DNA of 64,000 bases from Mycobacterium gordonae (GCF_001417955.2 NZ_LKTM01000310.1:161319-225318); one strand, 5' to 3'; counted from the stretch's first letter, positions 17,333-26,209 are shown. The notes: a model not told the origin generated them from the letters alone. Program-made: numbers and translations.

Positions 17333-17812
17333 TCACAGTTCGTGGAAGTCGACGTGAGCGTCGGGTTCGCCGCCGGCGGCGGTGAACGCGGTCAGCGCCC
17401 GGACCAGCCCGTGACGTTCCGCCGCCGGCATCTTCTCCACAATGCGGGCGATCTCGCTCCGCCGGTTGGCGGTCACCTTCGCAACGACTTCGCGGCCCCG
17501 CTTGGTGAGGGAAGCAAGCAATTCCCGACGCGAGGTCGGATGCGGCAGGCGGTCGATCAAACCGGCACTGACCAGGCGGTCGACCATGCGACCAGTGGCC
17601 GAGGGCTGCACACCCAACGAAGTCGCCAGCGTCGCCAGATTCACCGGACCGCGATTGGACAGGATGACCAACGTGCGGAACTGCGGGATGGTGATCGTGT
17701 CGTCCACTGCCGCAATAGAATTCGCCGAAATTCCGACCAACAGCCGGGACGCTGTCAACAACGCGTCGGTGATCATGTCCAGCGACTCGGTCGTCGTGTT
17801 CTCTGTTGCCAT
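17333..17812 (-). CDS. MarR-family transcriptional regulator (Rv1404-like)
   Basis: A 159-residue winged-helix regulator. The recognition region is NLATLATSLGVQPSATGRMV (about 79-98), followed by the wing with LPHPTSRRELL. ATG 17812 is preferred because AGGGGG lies 6 bp upstream; longer frames run into priA. It sits next to its probable target, the methyltransferase, in convergent orientation. It is downstream of priA on the same strand but 175 bp away, so it probably has its own promoter. Confidence 0.9.
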   Translation of the reverse strand: MATENTTTESLDMITDALLTASRLLVGISANSIAAVDDTITIPQFRTLVILSNRGPVNLATLATSLGVQPSATGRMVDRLVSAGLIDRLPHPTSRRELLASLTKRGREVVAKVTANRRSEIARIVEKMPAAERHGLVRALTAFTAAGGEPDAHVDFHEL

Positions 17813-17987
17813 CGAAGCCCCCTTTCCCCGGTGCCTAGCTAGAGCAAAGAAATTGTAACAGCCTCCTATTATCGAATAGTTTAATTGTTGCCTGGACATA
17901 TAATTGCCAGCGGATTTTATTTGCGGGAGGCCGGCCGGCCCGGGCCACCCCCACCACGCGGCTGACCCAACCGTTCGTCGGTGAGGG
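17813..17987. promoter_or_regulatory. AT-rich marR upstream region with short dyads
   Basis: This spacer is noticeably AT-richer than its surroundings. It holds the dyad CTATT-ATCG-AATAG (17866-17879), the TTGTAAC shared with the methyltransferase promoter (17853-17859), and an AATTGTTGCC / AATTGCCAGC direct repeat just beyond. An autoregulatory MarR site is likely here, but the exact operator cannot be fixed. Confidence 0.4.
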
Positions 17988-20003
17988 TCAGCCGATGTGC
18001 AGCGGATCGATCTGAACCCTAACCGGGTCATGGGCCTGGCGGGCGCTGAGCACCCCGACGGCGCCGCGCAGCGCCGCCGCCAGCCGCAGTCCGTCCGCAC
18101 GGCGGACCCGAACCAGCATCCTGGTGACCGCCGCGTCGGCCGCGATGCCCGCCGGGCGGCGAGCTCCCGCCGGTAGATCCACCGGGCCCAGCAACTCCGC
18201 ATGCTCGGGTAACCGCGCCTCCTCGAGCAGGGCGGCCACCGCGTCGGCGGTTCCGTCCAGGGCGGCGATGTGCACACTCGGCGGCAGACCCACCTCCGCG
18301 CGCGCGGCGAGCTCGGCGTCGGCGTGACCGACCGGGTCCCAGCGGATCAGCGACTGCACCGTCGGTAGCGCCGACTCCGCGACCACCGTGACCACCCCGC
18401 CGTCACCGCGGGGCCGTACCAGGGCAGCGGCGTTCATCCACCGCCATAACGCGTCCTCGGCAGCACGCAGGTCCTGCCGTCCCAGCAGCGCCCAGGTGTC
18501 CAGCAGCAACGCGGCACCGTAGCCGTCCGCGGCACACGGTTCAGCGCCGGGGGTGGCGACCACCAGCGCCGGGCGTGCGGGCACCTGCGACACGATGACG
18601 TCGCCCGCCGAGGTCACCACCGGCGTGCCCGGGAACGCCCTGCCGAGTTCCTCGGCCGTGCGCCGGGCGCCGACCACCACGGCGCGTACCGCATCCGACC
18701 CGCAACGGGCGCAGCGCAGTGCCGGATCAACCCGGCCACACCACCGGCACATCGCAGCGCCGCCGCGATCGGTCAGCGCCAGAGGGCCGGTGCAGTGCCG
18801 GCAACGTGCGATAGCCCGGCAGCGACCACACGCCAGCGACGGCACATAACCGCGCCGCGGCACCTGGACCAGCACCGGCGCCCCGGAGTCCAGCGCGGAC
18901 CGGGCGGCACGCAGCGCGATGGACGGCAGGCGTGCGGTGTGCGCGGCCGGGTCGCGCTCATCGGCATATCCGCTGTCGTCCAGCGCCACCACTCGCGGCG
19001 TACGGGCGCGCACCACCGGCCGGGCCGCGATGACGTCCTGGGCCCACCCGCTGCGAACCAGCGCCTGAGCCTCGGCGGTGCGGGAGTAGCCGCCGATCAG
19101 CGCGGCGCAGCGCGCCTGATGGGCACGCAGCATCGCCACCTCGCGGGCATGGGGATAAGGCGCCCGCGGTTCGGCCAGACTGTCGTCGGCGTCCGACCAC
19201 ACCATGACCAGACCCAGATCGCTGACCGGCGCGAACACCGCACTGCGGGTACCGATCACCACGCGCGCGCTGCCGCGCAGCGCGGCCAGCCACCGCCGAT
19301 ACCGCGCCGCCGGGCCGAGTCCGGCCGACAGGGCCACCACGCTGGTCTCGTCGATCAGTCCCACCGCCGCGTGCCACAACGTGTCGAGATCACGCTGATC
19401 GGGCACGATCGCCAGCGCCGAGTGACCGGCCGCCACGGTCTGGGCGGCCGCCTCGGCGAACCGCTCCGCCCACTGCTCCCCCGGCAACGCCTGCCACACC
19501 GCGCGGGCGGCGCGGGACTGCGCCAGCGCATCCAGGAACTGACCACCGCGACCGTAGCTCTGCCAGCCGACAGGGTCTACCGGTTGCACCACCGGCAGGG
19601 CCGGGACCGCGGTGAGCTCCTTTTCGACCCTGGCATGCCGGGCCGGCACCGCCAGGCGCAACACGTCCGGCCTGGTGCCGGCGTAGCGGGCGGCGACCGC
19701 TTCGACCAGTCGCCGGATCTCCGGAGTGAGGACGGGTTCGGCGGACACCACCCGGTCCAGCCAGCCGAGCTTCCCCTGATGATCGGTGTCGTTACGCCGT
19801 TCCAGGACGAACGCGTCGACCAGCCGACCGTGGAAACGCACCCGGACCCGCACCCCGGGCTGCGCGTCGTCGGACTGATCGGGTGCCACCAGGTAGTCGA
19901 ATTCGCGATCGAGATGTGGCACCGACAGCATCGGCAGCACCCGGGCGATCGGCTCCACTTCGGCCACCGCACCGGCGGTATGCCGAATTGCGTTGTCAGA
20001 CAT
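17988..20003 (-). CDS. priA: Primosomal protein PriA, actinobacterial type without helicase motifs
   Basis: A 671-residue PriA. The N-terminal 3'-DNA-binding domain (about 20-120) is present, as is the zinc region with eight cysteines in four CxxC pairs (CGRCRAIARCRHC, then CRWCG and CARCG). The Walker A lysine loop and DEEH box of E. coli PriA are missing: the A-loop position reads LPGEQWAERF and the B-box position is MVWSDADD. This is typical of actinobacterial PriA, which is thought to act in replication restart without helicase activity. ATG 20003 is used; a GTG at 20018 is an alternative. Confidence 0.9.
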   Translation of the reverse strand: MSDNAIRHTAGAVAEVEPIARVLPMLSVPHLDREFDYLVAPDQSDDAQPGVRVRVRFHGRLVDAFVLERRNDTDHQGKLGWLDRVVSAEPVLTPEIRRLVEAVAARYAGTRPDVLRLAVPARHARVEKELTAVPALPVVQPVDPVGWQSYGRGGQFLDALAQSRAARAVWQALPGEQWAERFAEAAAQTVAAGHSALAIVPDQRDLDTLWHAAVGLIDETSVVALSAGLGPAARYRRWLAALRGSARVVIGTRSAVFAPVSDLGLVMVWSDADDSLAEPRAPYPHAREVAMLRAHQARCAALIGGYSRTAEAQALVRSGWAQDVIAARPVVRARTPRVVALDDSGYADERDPAAHTARLPSIALRAARSALDSGAPVLVQVPRRGYVPSLACGRCRAIARCRHCTGPLALTDRGGAAMCRWCGRVDPALRCARCGSDAVRAVVVGARRTAEELGRAFPGTPVVTSAGDVIVSQVPARPALVVATPGAEPCAADGYGAALLLDTWALLGRQDLRAAEDALWRWMNAAALVRPRGDGGVVTVVAESALPTVQSLIRWDPVGHADAELAARAEVGLPPSVHIAALDGTADAVAALLEEARLPEHAELLGPVDLPAGARRPAGIAADAAVTRMLVRVRRADGLRLAAALRGAVGVLSARQAHDPVRVQIDPLHIG

Positions 20004-20050
20004 GCTCTTTCTTGTCACGGTAGGTCCACCGTAACTGCGGGCAGCGACAA

Positions 20051-20776
20051 CTAGCTCTCGGCGGACGCGGCAACGTCGGTGCGACCGAAGAAGAAGCCGG
20101 CCGTGATCAGGATCTCGGCGGCTGCGTAGGACCACCAGATCGGCACCGCCAGCGCCTCGTTGCCCAGGATGAACCGGCTGATGGCGATCATCGAATCCGA
20201 GGCCGCGAAGCACACAGCTCCCACGGCGGTCCAGATGGTGGGCAGCTTGGCCAGCAGCGCCGTGCACACCATCGCCGACAGCACGGTGATGTAGACCGTC
20301 ACCGGCAGGGTCAGGTTCTCCTTGCCGGTGTTCAGATGGGGCCAGAACCAGACCAGCATCGACACCGAGGCCAGCACCATGACCGCGGCAGCTGCGACGC
20401 GTTGCCGGGTCGCAGCGATGTGAGGCACCAGCGCACCAAGAAAACAGATGTGCGCCAACAGGAATGACCCGAGTCCCAGGACGAACGACATGGTCCACCA
20501 CGGGATCGCCAGCAACCAGTCACCCCCGGCGGAGAACAGCAGCGCCGGCACCAGCCAGCGCCGCTCGCGGGTGACAGGATGTGCGAGGGCGGCGACCGTC
20601 AGCAGCAGCGCCATCGACGCCTTGAACGGCGGCTGCAGGATCCAGTGTCCGGTGAGTTCGCTGCCGGGCGGCAGATGCAGCGCGATGACCGTCAGGTAGA
20701 CGCCGTAGGCGATTCCCGCCCAGCAGGCCGCCACCCAGCCGCCGACCATCAGACGGGATGCGTACGGTACGTCCAT
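20051..20776 (-). CDS. YhhN/TMEM86-family membrane protein, putative lysoplasmalogenase
   Basis: A 241-residue protein that is almost entirely hydrophobic, with about eight transmembrane helices. The family signatures are the conserved polar residues inside helices: FSAGGDWLLA, HICFLGAL and CFAASDSMIA. Relatives hydrolyse the vinyl-ether bond of lysoplasmalogens; whether that applies in mycobacteria is unknown. M. tuberculosis Rv1401 is the positional counterpart. The ATG at 20776 shares two bases with the divergent lipI ATG at 20775. priA follows 47 bp downstream. Confidence 0.82.
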   Translation of the reverse strand: MDVPYASRLMVGGWVAACWAGIAYGVYLTVIALHLPPGSELTGHWILQPPFKASMALLLTVAALAHPVTRERRWLVPALLFSAGGDWLLAIPWWTMSFVLGLGSFLLAHICFLGALVPHIAATRQRVAAAAVMVLASVSMLVWFWPHLNTGKENLTLPVTVYITVLSAMVCTALLAKLPTIWTAVGAVCFAASDSMIAISRFILGNEALAVPIWWSYAAAEILITAGFFFGRTDVAASAES

Positions 20777-21740
20777 GCCGAATTTCGACGACGCCGCCTT
20801 GCTTCGGGGTAACGAGAAACCCGGAGTCGATCCCATCCTGCTGAAGGTACTGGATGCGGTTCCATTCCGGCTATCAACCGACGACGGAATCGATGCCGTG
20901 CGACAACGACTCCGCGACCTGCCGCGTCGCGCGTTACACCCCGAACTGCGCGTCGAAGACCGTGCCATCGACGGGCCCGGCGGACCCATCGACGTCAGAA
21001 TATATTGGCCGCCAACGACATCCGTTGCGCCGGTGGTCCTGTTCTTTCACGGCGGCGGCTTCGTGATGGGCGACCTAGACACTCACGACGGCACCTCGCG
21101 CCAGCACGCGGTGGGGGCCGACGCGATCGTCGTATCCGTCGACTACCGCCTGGCGCCCGAGCACCCCTACCCCGCCGCCATCGAGGATGCCTGGGCCGCA
21201 ACGAAATGGGTGGCCGAGTTCGGGTCCGAGATCGGCGCCGACCCCAGCCGGATCGCCGTCGCCGGCGACTCGGCGGGCGGCACCATTGCGGCGGCGGTGG
21301 CCCAACGGGCGCGTGACGAAGGCGCACCGGCCCTGGCGTTCCAGCTGCTGTGGTACCCATCCACGATGTGGGACTCGTCGCTGCCGTCTTTCACCGAGAA
21401 CGCAAACGCGCTCATCCTGGACGCCAAGGCCATCGCCGACTTCTCCCGCTGGTATGCGGGCGAGGCAGACATGGCCAACCCACCGGCCGCCATGGCTCCG
21501 GGACGGGCGGACAACTTCGCTGAGCTGCCGGCCGCCTATATCGCCGTCGCGGGCTTCGACCCGCTGCGCGACGACGGCATCAGGTACGGCGAACTGCTGG
21601 CCGGTGCCGGTGTCCCCACCGAGGTGCACAACGCCGAGACCATGGTGCACGGCTACGTCGGCTACGCCGGGGTGGTACCCGCTGCCACCGAAGCGATGGA
21701 CCGGGGCCTGGCCGCACTGCGCGTTGCGCTGCACGGATAG
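20775..21740 (+). CDS. lipI: HSL-family carboxylesterase LipI
   Basis: A 321-residue alpha/beta-hydrolase of the hormone-sensitive lipase family. The oxyanion motif HGGG is at 92-95. The nucleophile elbow GDSAGG puts the catalytic serine at residue 166. The acid lies in GFDPLRDDG and the histidine in MVHGYVGY. No signal peptide is seen, so it is cytosolic and probably acts on short-chain esters. The start overlaps that of the divergent membrane-protein gene and no Shine-Dalgarno is visible, so a leaderless mRNA is likely. lipH follows after 25 bp as a close paralog, probably from tandem duplication. Confidence 0.93.
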   Translation: MPNFDDAALLRGNEKPGVDPILLKVLDAVPFRLSTDDGIDAVRQRLRDLPRRALHPELRVEDRAIDGPGGPIDVRIYWPPTTSVAPVVLFFHGGGFVMGDLDTHDGTSRQHAVGADAIVVSVDYRLAPEHPYPAAIEDAWAATKWVAEFGSEIGADPSRIAVAGDSAGGTIAAAVAQRARDEGAPALAFQLLWYPSTMWDSSLPSFTENANALILDAKAIADFSRWYAGEADMANPPAAMAPGRADNFAELPAAYIAVAGFDPLRDDGIRYGELLAGAGVPTEVHNAETMVHGYVGYAGVVPAATEAMDRGLAALRVALHG

Positions 21741-21765
21741 TTGCCAGCGTGCATACCCTAGATCC

Positions 21766-22728
21766 ATGACGGACCCCACCGATGCCCGACCGGAAATCGA
21801 TCCGCTGCTGAAGATGCTGCTCGACGCCGTTCCCATGACCTTCAAAGCGTCCGACGGTGTCGAAGTTGCCCGCGCCCAGCTGGCCGCGTTGAAGGCGCCG
21901 CCGGAGTTGCTGCCGGACCTGCGGATCGAGGACCGCACGATCGGCTACGGCGAGCACGCCGACATTCCGGTACGGATCTACTGGCCGCCCACCGCCGCGC
22001 AGGACAACCTGCCGGTGGTCGTCTTCTATCACGGCGGCGGCTGGGCACTCGGTGACCTGGACACCCACGACCATGTCGCGCGCGCCCATGCCGTGGGCGC
22101 CGAGGCGATCGTGGTGTCGGTGGACTACCGCCTGGCCCCCGAGCACCCGCACCCGGCCGGAGTCGAGGACAGCTGGGCGGCGCTGCGCTGGGTCGGCGAG
22201 AACGCCGCCGAGCTCGGTGGTGACCCGAACCGGATCGCCGTGGCCGGGGATTCGGCCGGCGGCAATATCTCGGCGATCATGGCGCAGCTGGCCCGCGACC
22301 ACGGCTCGCCGTCGGTGGTCTTTCAGCTGCTGTGGTATCCGTCGTGCATCGGCGACCGGACACTGCCGTCGTTCATCGAGAACGCCAACGCCCACATCCT
22401 CGACGACGACGTCATCGACGCGTTCCTGAGTTGGTATGTCCCGCACCTCGACGTCAGCGATCACACCACCCTGCCGGTCAACCTGGCGCCCGGTAATGGC
22501 GAGCTGGCCGGGCTGCCGCCGGCGTTCATCGGCACGGCCCACCACGACCCGCTGCGCGACGACGGTGGGCTGTATGCCGAGTTACTCAGCGCCGCAGGCG
22601 TTCCGGTGGAGTTGGTCAATGAGCCCAACATGGTGCACGGGTACGTCAGCTTCGGCCTGGTGGTGCCGGCCGCTGCCGAAGCGACCAACCGCGGCCTGGC
22701 CGCGCTGAAGAAGGCGTTGTACCCGTGA
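21766..22728 (+). CDS. lipH: HSL-family carboxylesterase LipH
   Basis: A 320-residue paralog of the upstream lipI. HGGG is at 89-92 and GDSAGG places the nucleophile at serine 163. The triad is completed by the Asp in HHDPLRDDG and the His in MVHGYVSFG. It matches M. tuberculosis LipH (Rv1399c) in length and motifs. The ATG at 21766 is used because the longer frame only shadows lipI. The stop overlaps the start of the monooxygenase by 4 bp (GTGA), so an esterase and a Baeyer-Villiger-type enzyme are translated together, as expected for ketone to ester to acid breakdown. Confidence 0.93.
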   Translation: MTDPTDARPEIDPLLKMLLDAVPMTFKASDGVEVARAQLAALKAPPELLPDLRIEDRTIGYGEHADIPVRIYWPPTAAQDNLPVVVFYHGGGWALGDLDTHDHVARAHAVGAEAIVVSVDYRLAPEHPHPAGVEDSWAALRWVGENAAELGGDPNRIAVAGDSAGGNISAIMAQLARDHGSPSVVFQLLWYPSCIGDRTLPSFIENANAHILDDDVIDAFLSWYVPHLDVSDHTTLPVNLAPGNGELAGLPPAFIGTAHHDPLRDDGGLYAELLSAAGVPVELVNEPNMVHGYVSFGLVVPAAAEATNRGLAALKKALYP

Positions 22729-24218
22729 GCCGCGCAGATACCACACCCGATTACGAAGTCCTGATCGTCGGCGCCGGGTTCTCCGGCATCGGCGCCGCCA
22801 TCAAGCTGGACGAGGCGGGATTCTCCGACTATCTGATCGTCGAGGCCGGCGACGGCGTCGGCGGCACCTGGTACTGGAACACCTATCCCGGTATCGCCGT
22901 GGACATTCCGTCGTTCTCCTACCAGTTCTCCTTCGAGCAGAGCCCGGATTGGTCCCGCACCTACGCGCCCGGCCGGGAGCTGCGGGCCTACGCCGAGCAC
23001 TGCGTGGAGAAGTACGGCATCCGGTCACGAATTCGCTTCAACACCAAAGTGATCGCGGCCGAGTTCGACGAGCAGCGGGGTCTGTGGCGGGTACAGACCG
23101 ACCCGGACGGTGAGATCACGGCCCGCTACATCATCAGCGCCAGCGGCATCCTGACGGTGCCCAAGCTGCCCGACATCGACGGTGTCGATTCTTTCGACGG
23201 CATCACCATGCACACCGCGCGCTGGGACCACACCCAGGACCTGACCGGCAAGCGCGTCGGGATCATCGGCACCGGCGCCTCGGCCGTCCAGATCATCCCG
23301 GAGATCGCGCCGACCGTCTCGAGCCTCACCGTCTTTCAGCGCACCCCCATCTGGTGCTTCCCGAAGTTCGACCTTCCCCTGCCGGCGGCCGCCCGCTGGG
23401 CAATGCGGGTCCCCGGTGGCAAAGCGGTCCAGCGAGCGCTCAGCCAGGCCTTTGTCGAAGCGACCTTCCCGATCTCGGCGAACTATTTCAAGGTGTTTCC
23501 GCTGGCCAAGTGGACGGCCGCGGCAGGTCGGCGCTTCCTGCGGCAAGAGGTCGACGACCCCACGGTGCGCGAGCAACTCACCCCGCAGTATGCGGTGGGC
23601 TGCAAGCGCCCGGGTTTCCACAACACCTACCTGTCCACGTTCAACCGGGACAACGTTCGGCTGGTCACCAGGCCGATCGAAAAGATCACCCCGTCATCGG
23701 TCGCGACGGATGACGGGACCCATTTCGACGTCGACGTCCTGATCCTGGCCACCGGCTTTAAGGTGATGGACAGCGACGACGTGCTGACCTACGCGGTCAC
23801 CGGCGTCGGCGGGAAGTCGTTGAGCCGATTCTGGGACGAGCACCGCGCCCAGGCCTATGAGGGCGTCAGCATTCCGGGCTTCCCCAACTTCTTCGCGGTG
23901 TTCGGCCCCTACGGCTACGTCGGGTCGTCGTACTTCGCGCTGATCGAGACCCAGACTCACCACATCCTGCGTTGCCTGAAGCGGGCGCGCGCCGAGGGTG
24001 CGACGCGGGTGGAGGTCACCGAGGAGGCCAACGACCGCTATTTCGCCGAGATGATGCGCCGGCGCTACCGCCAGGTGTTCTGGCAGGACAGCTGCCGCCT
24101 GGCCAACAGCTACTACTTCAACAAGCACGGCGACGTTCCGATACGGCCCACGACGACGGTCGAAGCGCACTGGCGCAGTAGGCATTTCGATCTGGACGAC
24201 TACCGGTACACGGGATAG
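22725..24218 (+). CDS. Flavin-containing Baeyer-Villiger-type monooxygenase (Rv1393c-like)
   Basis: A 497-residue class B flavoprotein monooxygenase. FAD-binding GAGFSGIG is at about 15-22. The Baeyer-Villiger fingerprint is FDGITMHTARWDH (FxGxxxHxxxW), and the NADPH-binding GTGASA follows it. It would insert oxygen next to a ketone to give an ester or lactone, which LipH could then hydrolyse. The start is a GTG overlapping the lipH stop. In M. tuberculosis several genes lie between lipH and this gene; here they are adjacent and coupled, which strengthens the functional link. The substrate is unknown. Confidence 0.92.
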   Translation: MSRADTTPDYEVLIVGAGFSGIGAAIKLDEAGFSDYLIVEAGDGVGGTWYWNTYPGIAVDIPSFSYQFSFEQSPDWSRTYAPGRELRAYAEHCVEKYGIRSRIRFNTKVIAAEFDEQRGLWRVQTDPDGEITARYIISASGILTVPKLPDIDGVDSFDGITMHTARWDHTQDLTGKRVGIIGTGASAVQIIPEIAPTVSSLTVFQRTPIWCFPKFDLPLPAAARWAMRVPGGKAVQRALSQAFVEATFPISANYFKVFPLAKWTAAAGRRFLRQEVDDPTVREQLTPQYAVGCKRPGFHNTYLSTFNRDNVRLVTRPIEKITPSSVATDDGTHFDVDVLILATGFKVMDSDDVLTYAVTGVGGKSLSRFWDEHRAQAYEGVSIPGFPNFFAVFGPYGYVGSSYFALIETQTHHILRCLKRARAEGATRVEVTEEANDRYFAEMMRRRYRQVFWQDSCRLANSYYFNKHGDVPIRPTTTVEAHWRSRHFDLDDYRYTG

Positions 24219-24243
24219 GACCGCGCGGCATTCGCGACACTTA

Positions 24244-24272
24244 ACCTAGGCACACGACACGCCGTGCTAGGT
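24244..24272. terminator. Dyad downstream of the monooxygenase gene
   Basis: Arms ACCTAGGCAC (24244-24253) and GTGCTAGGT (24264-24272) pair over 9 bp with one bulged base and a 10-nt loop. It starts 25 bp after the stop codon. There is no T-run, so it could be a mycobacterial-type terminator or an operator for the next gene. Confidence 0.35.
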
Positions 24273-24334
24273 GTACCTGGTTTCAGTTTCGACGACGCCG
24301 TCGGCCGCCGCCGGCCTGCCGCTAGGCTTTGGCC

Positions 24335-24901
24335 ATGGCGAAAGTGTTCTCCCATCTCGACGACTCGCTGCGGGCGTTCATCGACGAACAGGCGATGTTC
24401 TTCGTCGCGACCGCCCCCACCGAGGGCGGCCGAATCAATCTGTCCCCCAAGGGATACGCCGACACTTTCGCGGTGCTCGACGACCACACGGTGGCCTACC
24501 TCGATCTGTTCGGCAGCGGCGTGGAAACGATTGCGCACCTGCGGGACAACGGCCGCATCACGCTGATGTTCTGCTCGTTCACCCGAAACTCGCGCATCCT
24601 GCGGCTGTTCGGCACCGGCCGGGCGCTGCGCCCCGATGATGACGAATTCGCTGCTGTGAGAGCCCATTTCGGGGAGCTGCGGGCGGGCGTGCGGGCGGCC
24701 ATCGTCGTCGATGTGGAACGGATCGCGGACGCGTGCGGGTTCGCGGTGCCCTACTACGAACTGGTCGACGAGCGTCCGGTGCTGGACAACTATCACAGCA
24801 AGCAGCCGCACGAGGCCTACGCCGGCACCATCGGACGCAATCAGCACAGCATCGACGGGCTGACCGGGCTGGACCCGGACCACCCGCTGCCGCCCCGCTA
24901 G
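24335..24901 (+). CDS. Pyridoxamine-5'-phosphate-oxidase-family protein
   Basis: A 188-residue split-barrel flavin or haem-binding protein of the PNPOx-like group. The N-terminal half has the barrel strands MFFVATAPTEGGRINLSPKG and VAYLDLFGSGVETIAHLRDN, with RITLMFC. The C-terminal part (HEAYAGTIGRNQHSIDGL) is typical of mycobacterial relatives of unknown substrate, possibly F420- or FMN-dependent. ATG 24335 is chosen over a TTG at 24329; no clear ribosome site precedes either. It stands alone, converging on metK across the hairpin at 24928-24989. Confidence 0.75.
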   Translation: MAKVFSHLDDSLRAFIDEQAMFFVATAPTEGGRINLSPKGYADTFAVLDDHTVAYLDLFGSGVETIAHLRDNGRITLMFCSFTRNSRILRLFGTGRALRPDDDEFAAVRAHFGELRAGVRAAIVVDVERIADACGFAVPYYELVDERPVLDNYHSKQPHEAYAGTIGRNQHSIDGLTGLDPDHPLPPR

Positions 24902-24927
24902 TGCGCGAGCTGGGGGCACCTCCCGTT

Positions 24928-24989
24928 CGCGAGCAGACGCAAACTCGCGCGCGGCGAAGCCGCGCAGTGCGAGTTTGCGTCTGCTCGCG
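24928..24989. terminator. 62-bp hairpin between convergent genes, likely bidirectional terminator or interspersed palindrome
   Basis: A perfect 21-bp inverted repeat (24928-24948 with 24969-24989; the left arm begins CGCGAGCAGACGC) encloses an inner 7-bp stem (GCGCGGC, loop GAA, GCCGCGC at 24949-24965). The two stems stack with only a 3-nt bulge. There is no T-tract. The GAGCAGACGCAAA core is one I recall from many mycobacterial intergenic regions, but that needs a genome count. Confidence 0.7.
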
Positions 24990-24997
24990 GGAGAACG

Positions 24998-26209
24998 CTA
25001 GATCGCGCGCTTGAGGTCGTCGACCTTGTCCAGCTGCTCCCAGGGCAGCTCGATGTCCGTCCGGCCGAAGTGCCCGTAGGCAGCCGTAGGCGCGTAGATC
25101 GGGCGCAGCAGGTCGAGGTCGCGGATGATCGCGCCGGGCCGCAGGTCGAACACCTCGGGGATGATCTTCTCGATCTTGACCGGGTCGACGGCCTCGGTGC
25201 CGAACGTCTCGATGAACAGCCCCACCGGGGCGGCCTTGCCGATGGCGTAGGCCACCTGGACCTCCACGCGCTCCGCCAGCCCGGCCGCAACGACGTTCTT
25301 GGCCACCCAGCGCATGGCGTACGCGGCCGACCGGTCCACCTTGGACGGGTCCTTGCCGGAGAACGCGCCGCCTCCGTGCCGGGCCCAGCCGCCGTAGGTG
25401 TCGACGATGATCTTGCGGCCCGTCAGGCCGGCGTCACCCATCGGCCCGCCCAGGACGAACTTCCCGGTCGGGTTGACCAGTACGCGCGTCGACGACGAGT
25501 CCAGTGTCTCGTGGCCCAGTTCCTCCAGCACCGTCTGCAGCACGTGCCGGCGGATGTCGGGGTCCAGCGTGTTCTCCAGGTCGATGCCGTCGGCGTGCTG
25601 GGTCGAGACCACCACGGTGTCCAGCCGCACCGGAACGTTGTCCTCGTAGGCGATGGTCACCTGGGTCTTGCCGTCCGGCCGCAGGTAGTCCAGCGTGCCG
25701 TTCTTGCGGACCTCGGTCAGCTTGCGGGACAGCCGGTGGGCCAGCGCGATGGGCAGTGGCATCAGCTCGGGGGTGTCATTGATCGCGTAGCCGAACATCA
25801 GGCCCTGGTCGCCGGCGCCCTGGGAGTCCAGCGGGTCCGCCGCACCCTCGACGCGGGCCTCGTGCGCCGTGTCGACGCCCTGGGCGATGTCCGGGGATTG
25901 CGCGCCGATGCCGATGTTGACCCCGCAGGACGCGCCGTCGAAGCCCTTCTCCGAAGAGTCGTAGCCGATGTCGAGGATCCGTGCGCGCACCGTGTTGGTG
26001 ATGTCGGCGAACGCCTCTTTCGCGGACGTCGTCACCTCGCCCACCACGTGCACCTGCCCGGTGGTCACCAGCGTCTCGACCGCCACACGGGAGCGCGGGT
26101 CGCCCGCCAGCAGCGCGTCGAGGACCGAGTCACTGATCGCGTCACAGATCTTGTCTGGATGCCCCTCGGTCACCGACTCGCTGGTAAATAGCCGACCCTT
26201 CTCGCTCAC
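24998..26209 (-). CDS. metK: S-adenosylmethionine synthase
   Basis: A 403-residue enzyme making SAM from methionine and ATP. The N-terminal signature SVTEGHPDKICD, the phosphate loop GGAFSGKDPSKVDRSAAY and the conserved DTYGGW are present. The start is GTG 26209 (VSEKGRLFTS), giving the same length as the M. tuberculosis protein; an extension to 26242 is rejected. It is the last gene of the run mihF-gmk-rpoZ-coaBC-metK, 139 bp after coaBC. Confidence 0.97.
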   Translation of the reverse strand: MSEKGRLFTSESVTEGHPDKICDAISDSVLDALLAGDPRSRVAVETLVTTGQVHVVGEVTTSAKEAFADITNTVRARILDIGYDSSEKGFDGASCGVNIGIGAQSPDIAQGVDTAHEARVEGAADPLDSQGAGDQGLMFGYAINDTPELMPLPIALAHRLSRKLTEVRKNGTLDYLRPDGKTQVTIAYEDNVPVRLDTVVVSTQHADGIDLENTLDPDIRRHVLQTVLEELGHETLDSSSTRVLVNPTGKFVLGGPMGDAGLTGRKIIVDTYGGWARHGGGAFSGKDPSKVDRSAAYAMRWVAKNVVAAGLAERVEVQVAYAIGKAAPVGLFIETFGTEAVDPVKIEKIIPEVFDLRPGAIIRDLDLLRPIYAPTAAYGHFGRTDIELPWEQLDKVDDLKRAI

